Shown piece after piece: positions 55,989-64,000 of a DNA stretch of 64,000 nucleotides (position 1 is its first letter; each line of letters begins with the position of its first letter). Both the position numbers and the translations under genes were made by a program. The stretch is from JAMZMI01 sp039970095 (GTDB lineage Bacteria; Bacteroidota; Bacteroidia; Cytophagales; Cyclobacteriaceae), in assembly GCA_039970095.1 (NCBI GenBank), contig JBDVMP010000024.1, positions 1 through 64,000 on the forward strand, written 5' to 3'. The notes under the pieces were generated by a model that ran no database searches, was not told where the DNA came from, and saw only the letters and a program-made list of their open reading frames with translations.

Positions 55989-58198
55989 TTGGATCGAAAA
56001 TCTTTTCGGGCAATTCTTGTATTGCTCTGGTTGTGTCTGACGGCCTTCTTCGGATATCAAATCAAATTCCTAAAACCTGATTTTGAGTTTGAAAAATTCT
56101 TTCCTACCGATGATCCTGATATCGCCTTTTACGAAAGTCATAAGGAACACTTCGGGTATGACAATGATTTTCTTCTGCTGATCATAGAAAATGAGGCTAT
56201 TTTCGAAACTGATTTTCTAAATCAAATCCATCAGCTATCCGAACAGATCAAAGTTCTTGACGGCATCAACAGCATTGTTTCACCTATCGATCTGACACAG
56301 CTTATATCTACTCCCACCGGTCTCATATCAGTACCTGTTTTGCACCCGGGAGACCAATACAAACTAGCCGAAGATAGCGCCAGAATATACAAACATCCAT
56401 TTTACGCTGGTTTATTTGGGTCTACAGGCGGTTCGCTCCTCATCCAAATCAGCCACGATCATTTTTTGCACCCAGAGGAAGGCACTCAACTGGTAACTAG
56501 CCTGGACCAGGCACTGCAAAAACACGATTTTAAAAATTATAGAATAGTAGGCAAACTAACGGCACAAGATGAGTTCGTCCGGCTCATTCAGGAGGATTTT
56601 GTTCTCTTCATTGTGTTGGCTCTGATGATCAGCTTCTGTATTCTCATCATCATTTTCCGGTCGTTTAGGTTGGCACTACTCCCCTATATGGTCAGTCTTA
56701 CCAGTCTTGTTTGGCTACTTGGCCTCATGGCTGCCACCGGTAACAAATCACCATACTCGGCTCGCTGATTCCGCCAATTATATTGTTTGTTTCTACGTCA
56801 GACACCATTCACCTGATGAATGCCTACAGGAAAAGAACTGGTGCATCGCGAACCGAACGAATGCAAAACGCGATAAAGAAAGTCTTCATTGCTACTGTCC
56901 TCACCTCCGTCACTACGGCCATAGGGTTCTTCAGTCTTTTGACAATCACTACTGAGCCAGTTCAATTACTCGGGATTTTTGCCGGCATAGGAGTTATTGT
57001 AGCCTTTGTTGTCACATTTCTTTTTGGCCCACTGCTAATCATGCGTGGAGACATCCCCGAGCACATGGGAATCAGCTACAAACAATTGACCTGCCTGCTG
57101 CTAAGAAATCAACGCACAGTTTTGATCGGGTCAGGTCTTCTAATTGTCATTTCCCTTGGAGGTGTTTTATTACTTAAAACAGACGCTTACCTACTCGAAG
57201 ATTTGCCTAAAAGCTCTGAAGTTAAAGACGATTTTCACTTCACTGAGGATGAATACTTTGGTTTTAAGCCCTGGGAAATTGCCTATTGGCCAACAGACAC
57301 GAATGCCAACATTCTTGACAAGAATGTGATGGCAGAAGTAAACAAACTGCAGCATTATTTAGAAAAAGATTACCCGCTGGGCAGATCCTGGTCCGCGGTG
57401 GGCCTGCTGAAATACAGCAACCAAATGGTGAACGGAGGAAACGCACAACATTTTACTTTTCCAGACGCCAATTACGAGAAAGTATTAAGGTCTGCCCGTC
57501 CGCTGATCAACGCGGATAGCAGCATCCAAAACACAACGGATCTTAAAACAAACTATGGTCGAATAATCGGATTTATACCTGAACTCGGCTCCCATGAGAC
57601 TATAAAGCGCAACCATGCATTGATTGACTTTATCGATGCGAATATTAACCTGGAGGTCATCAAGTACCGACTCACAGGCACTACATATCTCATTGACAAG
57701 AGCCACGAACTGTTGTCCAAAAACCTACTCAAAGGGCTTCTCATCGCAGTGGTTCTCGTGTCTCTTGTTTTAGGTATTTATTTCAAATCATTCAAAATAA
57801 TGCTAATCAGCCTTATTCCAAATATCATACCTCTGCTGATCACGGCAGGTTTTATGGGTTTTGCCGGGATTTCATTAAAACTTACGACATCTATCATTTT
57901 TGCCGTTTCTTTTGGAATAGCAGTGGACGACAGTATTCATTTTGTGAGTATCTACAACAATCAAAAAAGTAAATCCTCGATTTACAGATTAATCAAAACC
58001 TTCAATACCGCTGGTAGCGCCATCATCATGACGACTATGATCATTCTGGCTGGCTTCAGCACTTTTCTATTCTCATCATTCGGAGCGTCGTTTTATTTGG
58101 GGCTGTTCCTTTGCCTGGCACTGACCTCCGCTTTGGTGATAGACCTGACACTGCTCCCAATATTATTGATTAACTCAAACAAGAAAACCAAACCTTAG
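55989..58198 (+). pseudogene. MMPL/RND-family transporter interrupted by a frameshift
   Basis: Two open frames cover one family-like protein. The first (55989-56768) runs from a TTG start through TM1 (ILVLLWLCLTAFFGYQ), a large periplasmic loop beginning DFEFEKFFPTDDPD, and TM2-4, and ends GLMAATGNK then SPYSAR and TGA. In the frame one base back the sequence after GNK reads ITILGSLIPPIILFVSTSD, exactly the expected continuation, leading to DTIHLMNAYRKR and the remaining TMs to 58198. Restoring one A in AAA at 56745-56747 gives an uninterrupted 736-residue protein. Either a real mutation or a homopolymer sequencing error; the junction shows no canonical slippery heptamer. Such proteins export lipids or hopanoids. 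Confidence 0.8.
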
Positions 58199-58209
58199 TT
58201 TATCTCAGT

Positions 58210-58668
58210 ATGGACGAAACACTTGCAATAGGCAGCCCATTGCCTTCGCTTACGCTGAAAAACCAGGATAACGAACAGGTAAACCTTGATCAATACCTCG
58301 GCAACCCATTGGTGGTTTATTTCTATCCAAAAGATGAAACACCGGGCTGCACGGCGGAAGCCTGCTCATTTCGAGACAGGTATGAAGATTTTGAGGCAGC
58401 TGGTGCCAATGTCGTAGGTATCAGTTCCGACTCAGTGCAATCACACCAGAAGTTTATCAAAAAACACCGACTGAACTTCACCCTGCTCAGCGACCAGCGA
58501 CAAGAAGCAGCAAAGGCATTTAAGGTGAAAAGAAGATTATTTGGATTGCTGCCAGGCCGAGAGACTTTCGTTTTTAACAATGAAGGAAAACTCTGTCTGA
58601 AGTTTTCCTCTTCCATCATGATAAATCAGCATATATCTGAAGCGCTGAAGGCGATAAAGGGGTTTTAG
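58210..58668 (+). CDS. bcp: peroxiredoxin, Bcp (thiol peroxidase) type
   Basis: 152 residues. Peroxidatic Cys47 in FYPKDETPGCTAEAC with the second Cys52 five residues on, the typical atypical 2-Cys Bcp pattern; GISSDSVQSHQKF follows. It reduces H2O2 and organic peroxides with thioredoxin. It begins 11 bp after the MMPL frame and probably shares its transcript. Followed by an intergenic palindromic repeat cluster. Confidence 0.93.
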   Translation: MDETLAIGSPLPSLTLKNQDNEQVNLDQYLGNPLVVYFYPKDETPGCTAEACSFRDRYEDFEAAGANVVGISSDSVQSHQKFIKKHRLNFTLLSDQRQEAAKAFKVKRRLFGLLPGRETFVFNNEGKLCLKFSSSIMINQHISEALKAIKGF

Positions 58669-58677
58669 GGATTTAAC

Positions 58678-58838
58678 GTCATTCCACGGGTGTGGAGGAA
58701 CGAAACATACTGAAGTCATTCCCGCAGGAAATCTTATCTACTCCTGAAAAATCTCCTTTAAGTATAAGACTCCCTGCGGGAGTGACTGTTGCGATAAGAT
58801 ATTTTTCGACCCGAAGGTCATTCCCGAAGGGAATCTTA
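58678..58838. repeat. cluster of palindromic intergenic repeats
   Basis: Copies of a 22-base unit GTCATTCCCG(C/A)AGG(A/G)AATCTTA are at 58715-58736 (direct), 58765-58786 (inverted, TAAGACTCCCTGCGGGAGTGAC) and 58817-58838 (direct). A diverged copy starts at 58678 (GTCATTCCACGG). Each unit is itself a small palindrome (ATTCCCGAAGGGAAT), and the inverted pair can form a larger hairpin. This is like REP/BIME elements. The 239-bp region 58669-58907 holds nothing else I recognise. Confidence 0.75.
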
Positions 58839-58907
58839 GCCACTCCCAACTCTACATTCTGAAGTCACTCAATCATACCTTCGAACATAGGCAGCCAGGG
58901 CTGTAGC

Positions 58908-59357
58908 CTAATTTTTAATTTGCATTGATTTGAAGAAATCCCGAGCTGATTTGGTGTACATGATCGCTAAGATGATAATGCTGAAAACTGGGAATCCACT
59001 CTTCATCGTGAGCAGGGCATCCACAACAAATGCTACCCAAAAGGCGACCCTTCTTCTCTTCAGAAGAAAAAACAATACAATAGCAGAACGAATCAGAACG
59101 AACACATAACCCACCGCAATAAAGTTGACCGCATAACTTGGCTCCTTATTGTAGGCATCTTCCAGTTTACTCATTTCTATCAGACCATCTGCGGCTCCTT
59201 TGATAAATGCCCGAACCCTAAGGTCAAGACCTGAATTTTCAGCAAGATCAGGGCGCATGTGCAATACCCAGGCCATAAATACAATACATATAATATAGAA
59301 TGCAATCTTGGACTCAAGAAGAGCGATAACAAACTTGATAGTAGTAGGTTTAGGCAC
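58908..59357 (-). CDS. membrane protein of unknown function
   Basis: 149 residues starting at a GTG (59357). About four hydrophobic segments: KIAFYIICIVFMAWVLHM (15-32), YAVNFIAVGYVFVLIR (75-90), SAIVLFFLLKRRRV and VAFWVAFVVDALLTMK, with a charged middle (GADGLIEMSKLEDAYNKEP). Small integral membrane protein, not recognised. Divergent context: faces the bcp/repeat region. Confidence 0.55.
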   Translation of the reverse strand: MPKPTTIKFVIALLESKIAFYIICIVFMAWVLHMRPDLAENSGLDLRVRAFIKGAADGLIEMSKLEDAYNKEPSYAVNFIAVGYVFVLIRSAIVLFFLLKRRRVAFWVAFVVDALLTMKSGFPVFSIIILAIMYTKSARDFFKSMQIKN

Positions 59358-59476
59358 GGTATGGCGAGGTTTACAACTTTGCTACAGCAATTTACAGCTA
59401 TGTTTTCTCCAATTCATAGGCATGTTTTGGATGACTGATGGTTTTATCATTTTGGAGAAATGATTCATTGCTCTAA

Positions 59477-60748
59477 TTATTCTCCCGAAAGCTCATCAAA
59501 TTTGGCTTTCATGGTCGGATTGCCATGAGTCAGCTTCTTTATAGTAAGATCATCTGCCTTATTATTTGCCAACCTTAAATTGTTTTCAGAGGATAGCAAG
59601 GCTTCTTTGGTCTTTTGAAGATGACTGATTGTTTTGTCTATTTCTTCTATAGCCGTTTTGAATTTACGGCTCGCCAAATCATAATTCCTCGCAAACCCTT
59701 CTTTGAAGGTATTTATCTTATCTTCAAAGTTGGTAATATCAATGTTTTGGTTCCTGATCATATTGAGCTCGGCCTTATAAGCCATAGAGTTCATGGCGGC
59801 ATTCCGCAGTAGGGTTATGATTGGAATAAAGAATTGCGGTCGCACCACATACATCTTAGGGTACTTATGAGAGACATCTACAATCCCCTGATTGTAGAAT
59901 TCGTTATCTGCTTCTAAGAGCGAAACCAACACCGCATATTCACATTTCTTCTCCGTCCTGTCTTTATCAAGCTCTTTGAAAAAGTCTTCGTTCTTCTTTT
60001 TGGTGGCGGTCTCATCACCTTCATTCTTCATTTCGAACATGATAGAAATGACTTCATTACCAGCATCATCTTGTTCCTTGTATATATAGTCACCCTTACT
60101 TCCATATCTGGCATCATTATCTTTTTCAAAATAGGCCTTCTGGAAGGCAGTAGAGCGGAGTTTGTTAAACTCAGTTTCACAATGCTGCTCAAGCGTTTCT
60201 CCCAACATTTTGGTAGACAATCTCAGCTTCATGTCCTTTCTAAGCTCTATTTCTTCATCCTTTAGCCTTATGATATCATCTTTAGTCTTCAGTTCAGCTG
60301 CAAACTTTTCTTTTAATGAGTTTTCAAGTAATTGCTTTTCCGTCTCCTTGGATTTCAAATCATTGGCAAGGTTATCTCGCTCTCTTTCAATCACCCTCAC
60401 CGCCTCTGAAACTTCTAATCGTTTCTGCGTTTCAGCATTTTCAATTTTTGACTTCAGTGCAGATAGTTCACTCTCCTTTTCAGATAACCTCTTAGACAGT
60501 TCAGCTTCACTTCGTGCTTTCAATTCCGAGATCTCATTGTCCTTTTGTGCAAGGGACTTTTCTAGCGCACTCTTTACCTTCTCGGTTGCCAGCTCCACTG
60601 CACTGTTTTTCTCTTGCTCAGCATATTTAAGCCTTTGGTTGATATCTTCTTCAAACTGGTGATCACGTACTTGCTTAAGAATATCTGCGTATCCAGCTTC
60701 ATCTACTTTAAAAGCCTTTTTGCAATGAGGGCAAATGATTTCGTTCAT
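59477..60748 (-). CDS. DUF2130 protein: zinc-knuckle, coiled coil and putative PD-(D/E)XK-like domain
   Basis: 423 residues. Half zinc finger CPHC at 6-9, followed by a 130-residue charged coiled coil (about 40-170). DUF2130 (about 178-370) has a Glu187 in GETLEQHCE, Asp220 in GSKGDYIYKE and Glu239-Met-Lys241 in SIMFEMKNEG. The spacing E...D...ExK looks like a restriction-endonuclease core, which would make it a DNA or RNA nuclease; that is my inference, not established here. A second coiled coil closes the protein. It is 59 bp downstream of the reverse transcriptase gene on the same strand and could be its operon partner. Confidence 0.72.
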   Translation of the reverse strand: MNEIICPHCKKAFKVDEAGYADILKQVRDHQFEEDINQRLKYAEQEKNSAVELATEKVKSALEKSLAQKDNEISELKARSEAELSKRLSEKESELSALKSKIENAETQKRLEVSEAVRVIERERDNLANDLKSKETEKQLLENSLKEKFAAELKTKDDIIRLKDEEIELRKDMKLRLSTKMLGETLEQHCETEFNKLRSTAFQKAYFEKDNDARYGSKGDYIYKEQDDAGNEVISIMFEMKNEGDETATKKKNEDFFKELDKDRTEKKCEYAVLVSLLEADNEFYNQGIVDVSHKYPKMYVVRPQFFIPIITLLRNAAMNSMAYKAELNMIRNQNIDITNFEDKINTFKEGFARNYDLASRKFKTAIEEIDKTISHLQKTKEALLSSENNLRLANNKADDLTIKKLTHGNPTMKAKFDELSGE

Positions 60749-60807
60749 ATCAATTCAATATTGTTACAATTGAGCGCTAAATACACTTTACTAATATCCG
60801 GAATCCT

Positions 60808-62310
60808 TCAAGATAATTGATTTCTATGAAGGTAATTTTTCAGAATTAAATTGTGTCTTCTTACTTGTCTCCTAATTTCAGGAGCATTTAGAATATCAGA
60901 AGCTTTATACGCGTATTTGATGAAATTACCGCGGTATCTTCTTGCCGTACTCACAACAGTCAATTTTACCCCATTGTGAGAAATCCTTTTTGCTGGTAAA
61001 TATCGCTTATATCTGGCTCTACCTCGATAGGTAAAAAGACGGTAGATTTTACGCTTATATAGGGTTTCATTATCAGTTAGATACTTGATTTTAGCCGAAT
61101 CTATCCTTCTACGCTTGATCCTAATACTCTCTTTCATTTCTCTGTAAAACTCAGAAATATTGGAGGCCTTAAGTAAAGTTTTAAAACCATAAAATTCAAA
61201 GCCCAAGTAGAGAAGGTAAGAATTAGGCACCAAATTATCATCAGCTACTTTAAAACACCTCAAGTCCTCCTTTTCCGTTTTGAAAATGTATCTTTCGGTC
61301 TTACTAGGCTCTATAACCAAGTTAATTTCCTCTATTGCTTTATGAATGAACTTCGCTATTTCCTCAACTAGACTTTCTTCACAAACAATAATTAAATCAT
61401 CTGAATATCTTCTATAGTAGCAGCCTTTGTCATTTACAAGTTCTTGGATAACAAGTTGATCAAAGGGAAGCATATACAGATTAGCTAGCATTGCACTTAT
61501 TGGTAAACCTTGAGGTATACCTGCTATTTTACCGTTTGTTTTTTTCTGATTTTTATAGACTTGAATATCGGAGTTAACAAAATCTTTAACAGATTCAAAA
61601 AGCTGAAATTTGCCCACATTCTTAAGATGAGCTATCTGCTTTTCATCAAGATTACCATTCTTTCTTTGCCGTAAATCATCGAAATAAAAATAACTAAATC
61701 GGGTAATTGATTTGTAGATATTGTAATGGTCTTTAGGAAGTGTATTACAACCCAAAAGTGAGGCCCAAATCAACTTAAGCTTTTTGTGATCAAGACTGGG
61801 GAAGAAGTTTTTGATATCAAACGCCAAAACCCCACAGTTTCCTCGCAACTTAATCTCATCAAAACCCTCTTTTGCAAAATCCACATTAAACTTAAATCTT
61901 TCTCCGTCTAAAGTCACAATTTGACGGTATGCCGTTATGCTTTCATTGAGCCTATCATTTTTACTAAGCTCCTTTTCGTACAGTGGCTGTATAATCTCTT
62001 TTGAATAATAGCTATAGATATGACTATCTATATGTGTGGCATACATAATAGGCCGAATTTTAGCATTCGAGATATAATCACCATTTTCATCAATTGTTTT
62101 GTGGGACCTTCGACCTAAATCTTTGGAGAATTTGTATCTCCGGTTTTTAATCGTTCTGAAAATAAAAGGTGAGAATTTATGTCTTGCAATCTTGTCAGAG
62201 TTGGTTAGATATGAAAAGACCTTAGGCCTTTCTGACAGGTTAATCCTATTGGTAAGGTGTAAATAACCCCTGTCTTTAAACCAGTCCTTCTTCTTTATTT
62301 CAGATATCAT
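60808..62310 (-). CDS. stand-alone reverse transcriptase of the UG/Abi-like (antiphage) kind
   Basis: 500 residues from the ATG at 62310 (MISEIKKKDWFKDRGYL); the frame is open for 46 more codons upstream, but they look random. All RT motifs are present: motif A LAFDIKNFFPSLDH (Asp165), motif B IPQGLPISAMLANLYM, motif C YYRRYSDDLIIV with catalytic YSDD (302-305) and motif D/E YLLYLGFEFYG. The C-terminal 110 residues are very basic (KRRRIDSAKIK, RYKRYLPAKR). There is no maturase X/HNH domain, no intron RNA and no retron-like msr hint, so a group II intron is unlikely. Proteins like this in other genomes act in phage defence. The gene is followed 59 bp later by DUF2130 and preceded by a structured 442-bp region. 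Confidence 0.86.
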   Translation of the reverse strand: MISEIKKKDWFKDRGYLHLTNRINLSERPKVFSYLTNSDKIARHKFSPFIFRTIKNRRYKFSKDLGRRSHKTIDENGDYISNAKIRPIMYATHIDSHIYSYYSKEIIQPLYEKELSKNDRLNESITAYRQIVTLDGERFKFNVDFAKEGFDEIKLRGNCGVLAFDIKNFFPSLDHKKLKLIWASLLGCNTLPKDHYNIYKSITRFSYFYFDDLRQRKNGNLDEKQIAHLKNVGKFQLFESVKDFVNSDIQVYKNQKKTNGKIAGIPQGLPISAMLANLYMLPFDQLVIQELVNDKGCYYRRYSDDLIIVCEESLVEEIAKFIHKAIEEINLVIEPSKTERYIFKTEKEDLRCFKVADDNLVPNSYLLYLGFEFYGFKTLLKASNISEFYREMKESIRIKRRRIDSAKIKYLTDNETLYKRKIYRLFTYRGRARYKRYLPAKRISHNGVKLTVVSTARRYRGNFIKYAYKASDILNAPEIRRQVRRHNLILKNYLHRNQLS

Positions 62311-62752
62311 ATAAAAGCAGTAAAACAGAGAAGTTCCCAAAGCTAGTTTATTGATAATGCTTAACACCAGATAAACTGGCTGAACCACAAACCGAATTCT
62401 CGGTTCACTTTTCAGTTTTACGTTTATTGCTATATATCTATAGAACACTTAAACTCAGATTCAAATGAAGAATACATTCAAACCCAGACAAATTGTCCAT
62501 AGACTACAAGACCTGATAGAAGTATCAGCATCTATCTTAGATGAAAATTCGGAAACATTGCAATGGTTGCGAATTTTCATGATCTTGGCACTCAGAAATC
62601 AATCTACGTATTTATTATCCTGCAAAGCAGTCTGATTGATTGGATTTTACTCACCACGGTTCCAGTTGTTGTCACCATCACATGTAAAGAACTTCTCTGT
62701 AATGCCATAAATGTATTAAATTAGGTCGAAAACTAAAACATTTACCGCAATC
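62311..62752 (-). other. 442-bp region upstream of the RT: candidate non-coding RNA
   Basis: Between the divergent RT and the 243-residue gene. Two hairpins are visible: AACCGA/TCGGTT with an ATTC loop (62390-62405), and a perfect 11-bp pair ATGAAAATTCG (62541-62551)/CGAATTTTCAT (62570-62580) enclosing the palindrome CATTGCAATG. Several antiphage RT systems (DRT type) carry a templating ncRNA just 5' of the RT gene on the same strand, as this would be. A 56-codon ORF on the plus strand (62465-62635) overlaps it. ncRNA status is inference; the hairpins are seen directly. Confidence 0.35.
62465..62635 (+). CDS. possible 56-residue small protein beside the RT
   Basis: ATG to TGA encodes MKNTFKPRQIVHRLQDLIEV and on to LQWLRIFMILALRNQSTYLL, an amphipathic helix followed by a hydrophobic helix, so it could be a membrane peptide or toxin-like. 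It begins 17 bp after the extended RT frame would start. The 11-bp inverted repeat lies inside it, which argues equally for a structured RNA. Unrecognised; low certainty that it is translated. Confidence 0.35.
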   Translation: MKNTFKPRQIVHRLQDLIEVSASILDENSETLQWLRIFMILALRNQSTYLLSCKAV

Positions 62753-63484
62753 ATGTCCACAAAAGAATCTAGTTCTAAAGAGCAGTTTGAATATTTCAAA
62801 ATAGGGACTATTGTAACTCTCAAAACACATCCTTTATCTTTTCAGGAAAATGGCTTAATAGATTACCATATCAGTCATATACCTCCTTTTATGTGTATCA
62901 AAGAGCTGCATATAGAAGAAAAAAAGCAACTTTACAGCCCAGAAACCGGAGAGCAAACAGCAGATAAAGTAAAATACCTTTGTGTCTATTTCAATCAGCA
63001 ACGTTCCCTGTTTGAAGAAAAACTCCTGTACCACTCTATGCTATTAGAGTTAAGTGATGACAAGCTCATATTTCATAACCAAGGATTGCCCAATGATGAA
63101 AATCAAACTTTAAAAGAAGAAACACTAGGTTTAACTGTTACCGATTTTGAATACGGAAAGCGAGTGTTTTTCAAAACTTATAAGCTTGAAAAAAGAAAAA
63201 AATTCAAGAATTCAAAAGCATCAACAGTAGGAGAACAATTTAAAATTGCCATGACCCACACCTCTCCCGCATTCGTTATTAGAGGCACAAAGAAGAATGA
63301 AACCCAAAACCTTTTTTATGAAAAAAATGGTAAGCCGAAACGAATTGTAGCAGACATCTTGGTTAAGGTTCTTTGGTATAATTCCTATCAAGAAAAGATG
63401 TCAGAAGATTATCAGCCCAAGGAATTTTTCACCGATAATGAAGAAATTTTCAAAGACACTAAAAAACTTGAAACATCGTCCTAG
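62753..63484 (+). CDS. hypothetical protein divergent from the RT
   Basis: 243 residues, no signal peptide or membrane segment. Opens MSTKESSSKEQFEYFKIGTI and has a mixed alpha/beta pattern with many Lys/Glu (YKLEKRKKFKNSKAST) and a middle region KEETLGLTVTDFEYGKRVFFKTYK. Two Cys are present (FMCIKEL and KYLCVYF), not paired as CxxC. Not recognised. It is transcribed away from the RT across a 442-bp divergent region and ends at a terminator, so it is a candidate accessory gene of the RT locus. Confidence 0.65.
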   Translation: MSTKESSSKEQFEYFKIGTIVTLKTHPLSFQENGLIDYHISHIPPFMCIKELHIEEKKQLYSPETGEQTADKVKYLCVYFNQQRSLFEEKLLYHSMLLELSDDKLIFHNQGLPNDENQTLKEETLGLTVTDFEYGKRVFFKTYKLEKRKKFKNSKASTVGEQFKIAMTHTSPAFVIRGTKKNETQNLFYEKNGKPKRIVADILVKVLWYNSYQEKMSEDYQPKEFFTDNEEIFKDTKKLETSS

Positions 63485-63527
63485 TGGCCTGGTACTTTTC
63501 CCTTCCACAGTCTCATATATTGAATAA

Positions 63528-63558
63528 ACAAAAGCCTCCCCATTAGGAAGGCTTTTGT
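63528..63558. terminator. rho-independent terminator between convergent genes
   Basis: ACAAAAGCCT (63528-63537) pairs perfectly with AGGCTTTTGT (63549-63558) across an 11-base loop. It is flanked by A and T runs, usable by the plus-strand hypothetical gene and the minus-strand barrel gene. Confidence 0.75.
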
Positions 63559-63597
63559 CTGGCATCACTGCCACAGTAATATTTTAAAGCAGACCTC

Positions 63598-64000
63598 TTA
63601 AAACTTACCCAGCTTCAGCGTCATAAAGAAGTTGAGGTTTTCAAAATCGCTGCTGCTGGTGTTGATCAGTTCAAAATCCTGAGTGAATCTTTTACTCACT
63701 CCAAAGGCTATCCTGAATGATCTGGAAACGTTCATTTCCAAACTAGCCCCCGGCTCTACATACCAAAACACATCCTGATCTACAATACCATTTGTCGTGT
63801 TAAAATTAGGATCATTGATGCGGTCTTCTTCCCAGTCGATGTGATACCCCAGCCATCCGGCACCACCAGCAATCGGAAATGTGATATGCACTACCTGGTT
63901 GGAGAATAAGATAAACTCCATAAACATACCTCCATATCCTCCGAGCAGCACAGTGCTTCTGTCCGGATCTATACCGTCAAACTTGGCAGTAGGGATTATA
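63598..64000 (-). CDS. outer-membrane beta-barrel protein, C-terminal part (cut by right edge)
   Basis: The frame enters from the right edge (IIPTAKFDGIDPDRSTVLLGGY) and gives 133 residues ending NFFMTLKLGKF. Strands such as NQVVHITFPIAGGAGWLGY, QDVFWYVEPGASLEMNVS and SFRIAFGVSKRF alternate as in barrels, and the last residue is Phe, as expected for BamA-inserted proteins. The N-terminus with any signal peptide is outside the window. Family not identified. Confidence 0.7.
   Translation of the reverse strand, partial: IIPTAKFDGIDPDRSTVLLGGYGGMFMEFILFSNQVVHITFPIAGGAGWLGYHIDWEEDRINDPNFNTTNGIVDQDVFWYVEPGASLEMNVSRSFRIAFGVSKRFTQDFELINTSSSDFENLNFFMTLKLGKF

Noticed and set aside
55906..56013. 36-codon upstream extension of thyA
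   Set aside because: Homology to ThyA begins at MKQYLNLM (55905) and the upstream region overlaps the start of the divergent MMPL gene.
56738..56752. Programmed -1 frameshift in the MMPL gene
   Set aside because: GGT-AAC-AAA-TCA offers no slippery heptamer, and tRNA re-pairing after slippage would be poor.
60789..60799. ACTAATATCC near the RT stop as another repressor operator
   Set aside because: It has one CTAA half-site but no TTAG partner at the right spacing.
60808..62310. Group II intron maturase or retron
   Set aside because: No maturase/HNH domain, no intron domain V-like hairpin or retron msr-msd pattern seen on either side.
62311..62448. 46-codon upstream extension of the RT frame
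   Set aside because: The residues do not resemble RT proteins, the region also carries a hairpin, and Met at 62310 gives a natural RT N-terminus.

Overview
The window looks like chromosomal DNA of a free-living member of the Bacteroidota, most likely the Cytophagales/Cytophagia. The evidence is the set of families present: DUF4270, DUF5686, DUF6029, DUF6913, Omp28-type lipoprotein, PF14121-like porin, a type IX secretion C-terminal tail, bacterial histone H1-like protein and LytS/LytTR two-component pair. TAnnTTTG promoter boxes and frequent TTG/GTG starts without Shine-Dalgarno sequences fit too. No insertion sequence, CRISPR array, rRNA or plasmid function was seen. One tRNA gene (Asp, GTC) is present.

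Layout. 1-6.6 kb: miaE (cut by the left edge) with a porin, the Nif3/zinc-ribbon pair, and a lipid operon accA-patatin-acyltransferase. 6.7-6.9 kb: tRNA-Asp with promoter and terminator. 7.2-10.9 kb: an envelope trio of Omp28 lipoprotein, TlpA-like thioredoxin and DUF6029 barrel. 11-14.6 kb: a DUF4270-kelch-barrel operon with a strong leader hairpin. 14.9-16.6 kb: LytS-like kinase and LytTR regulator. 16.7-23.5 kb: a minus-strand operon DUF5686-TPR-thrS-infC-rpmI-rplT, in which infC appears to begin at AUU. 24.5-35 kb: a probable DNA-damage mutagenesis locus with an S24/LexA-like repressor, a small unknown protein, a Y-family polymerase and a DnaE-type polymerase. It is interrupted by a giant FG-GAP/haloperoxidase protein and a small barrel. 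35-58.7 kb: mostly housekeeping and envelope genes (msrA, Omp85-like protein, antiporter, CCA enzyme, TetR, ligA, dapA, histone-like protein, alpha-oxoamine synthase, accC, DUF1015, maf, TolC/adaptor, thyA, a frameshifted MMPL transporter, bcp). 58.7-63.6 kb: an accessory stretch with intergenic palindromic repeats, a DUF2130 protein, a stand-alone reverse transcriptase and an orphan gene. The right edge cuts an outer-membrane barrel gene.

Two places are most worth attention. First, a 13-bp palindrome CTAA-N5-TTAG occurs in five perfect copies confined to the control regions of the repressor operon, the Y-family polymerase and the DnaE-type polymerase, which suggests an SOS-like regulon run by a non-LexA S24 regulator. 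Second, the reverse transcriptase (YSDD active site, no intron context) is followed by a DUF2130 gene whose sequence suggests a PD-(D/E)XK nuclease core. It is preceded by a 442-bp divergent region holding hairpins and a 56-codon ORF, an arrangement similar to antiphage RT systems. All functional statements come from reading the sequence; no database search was run.
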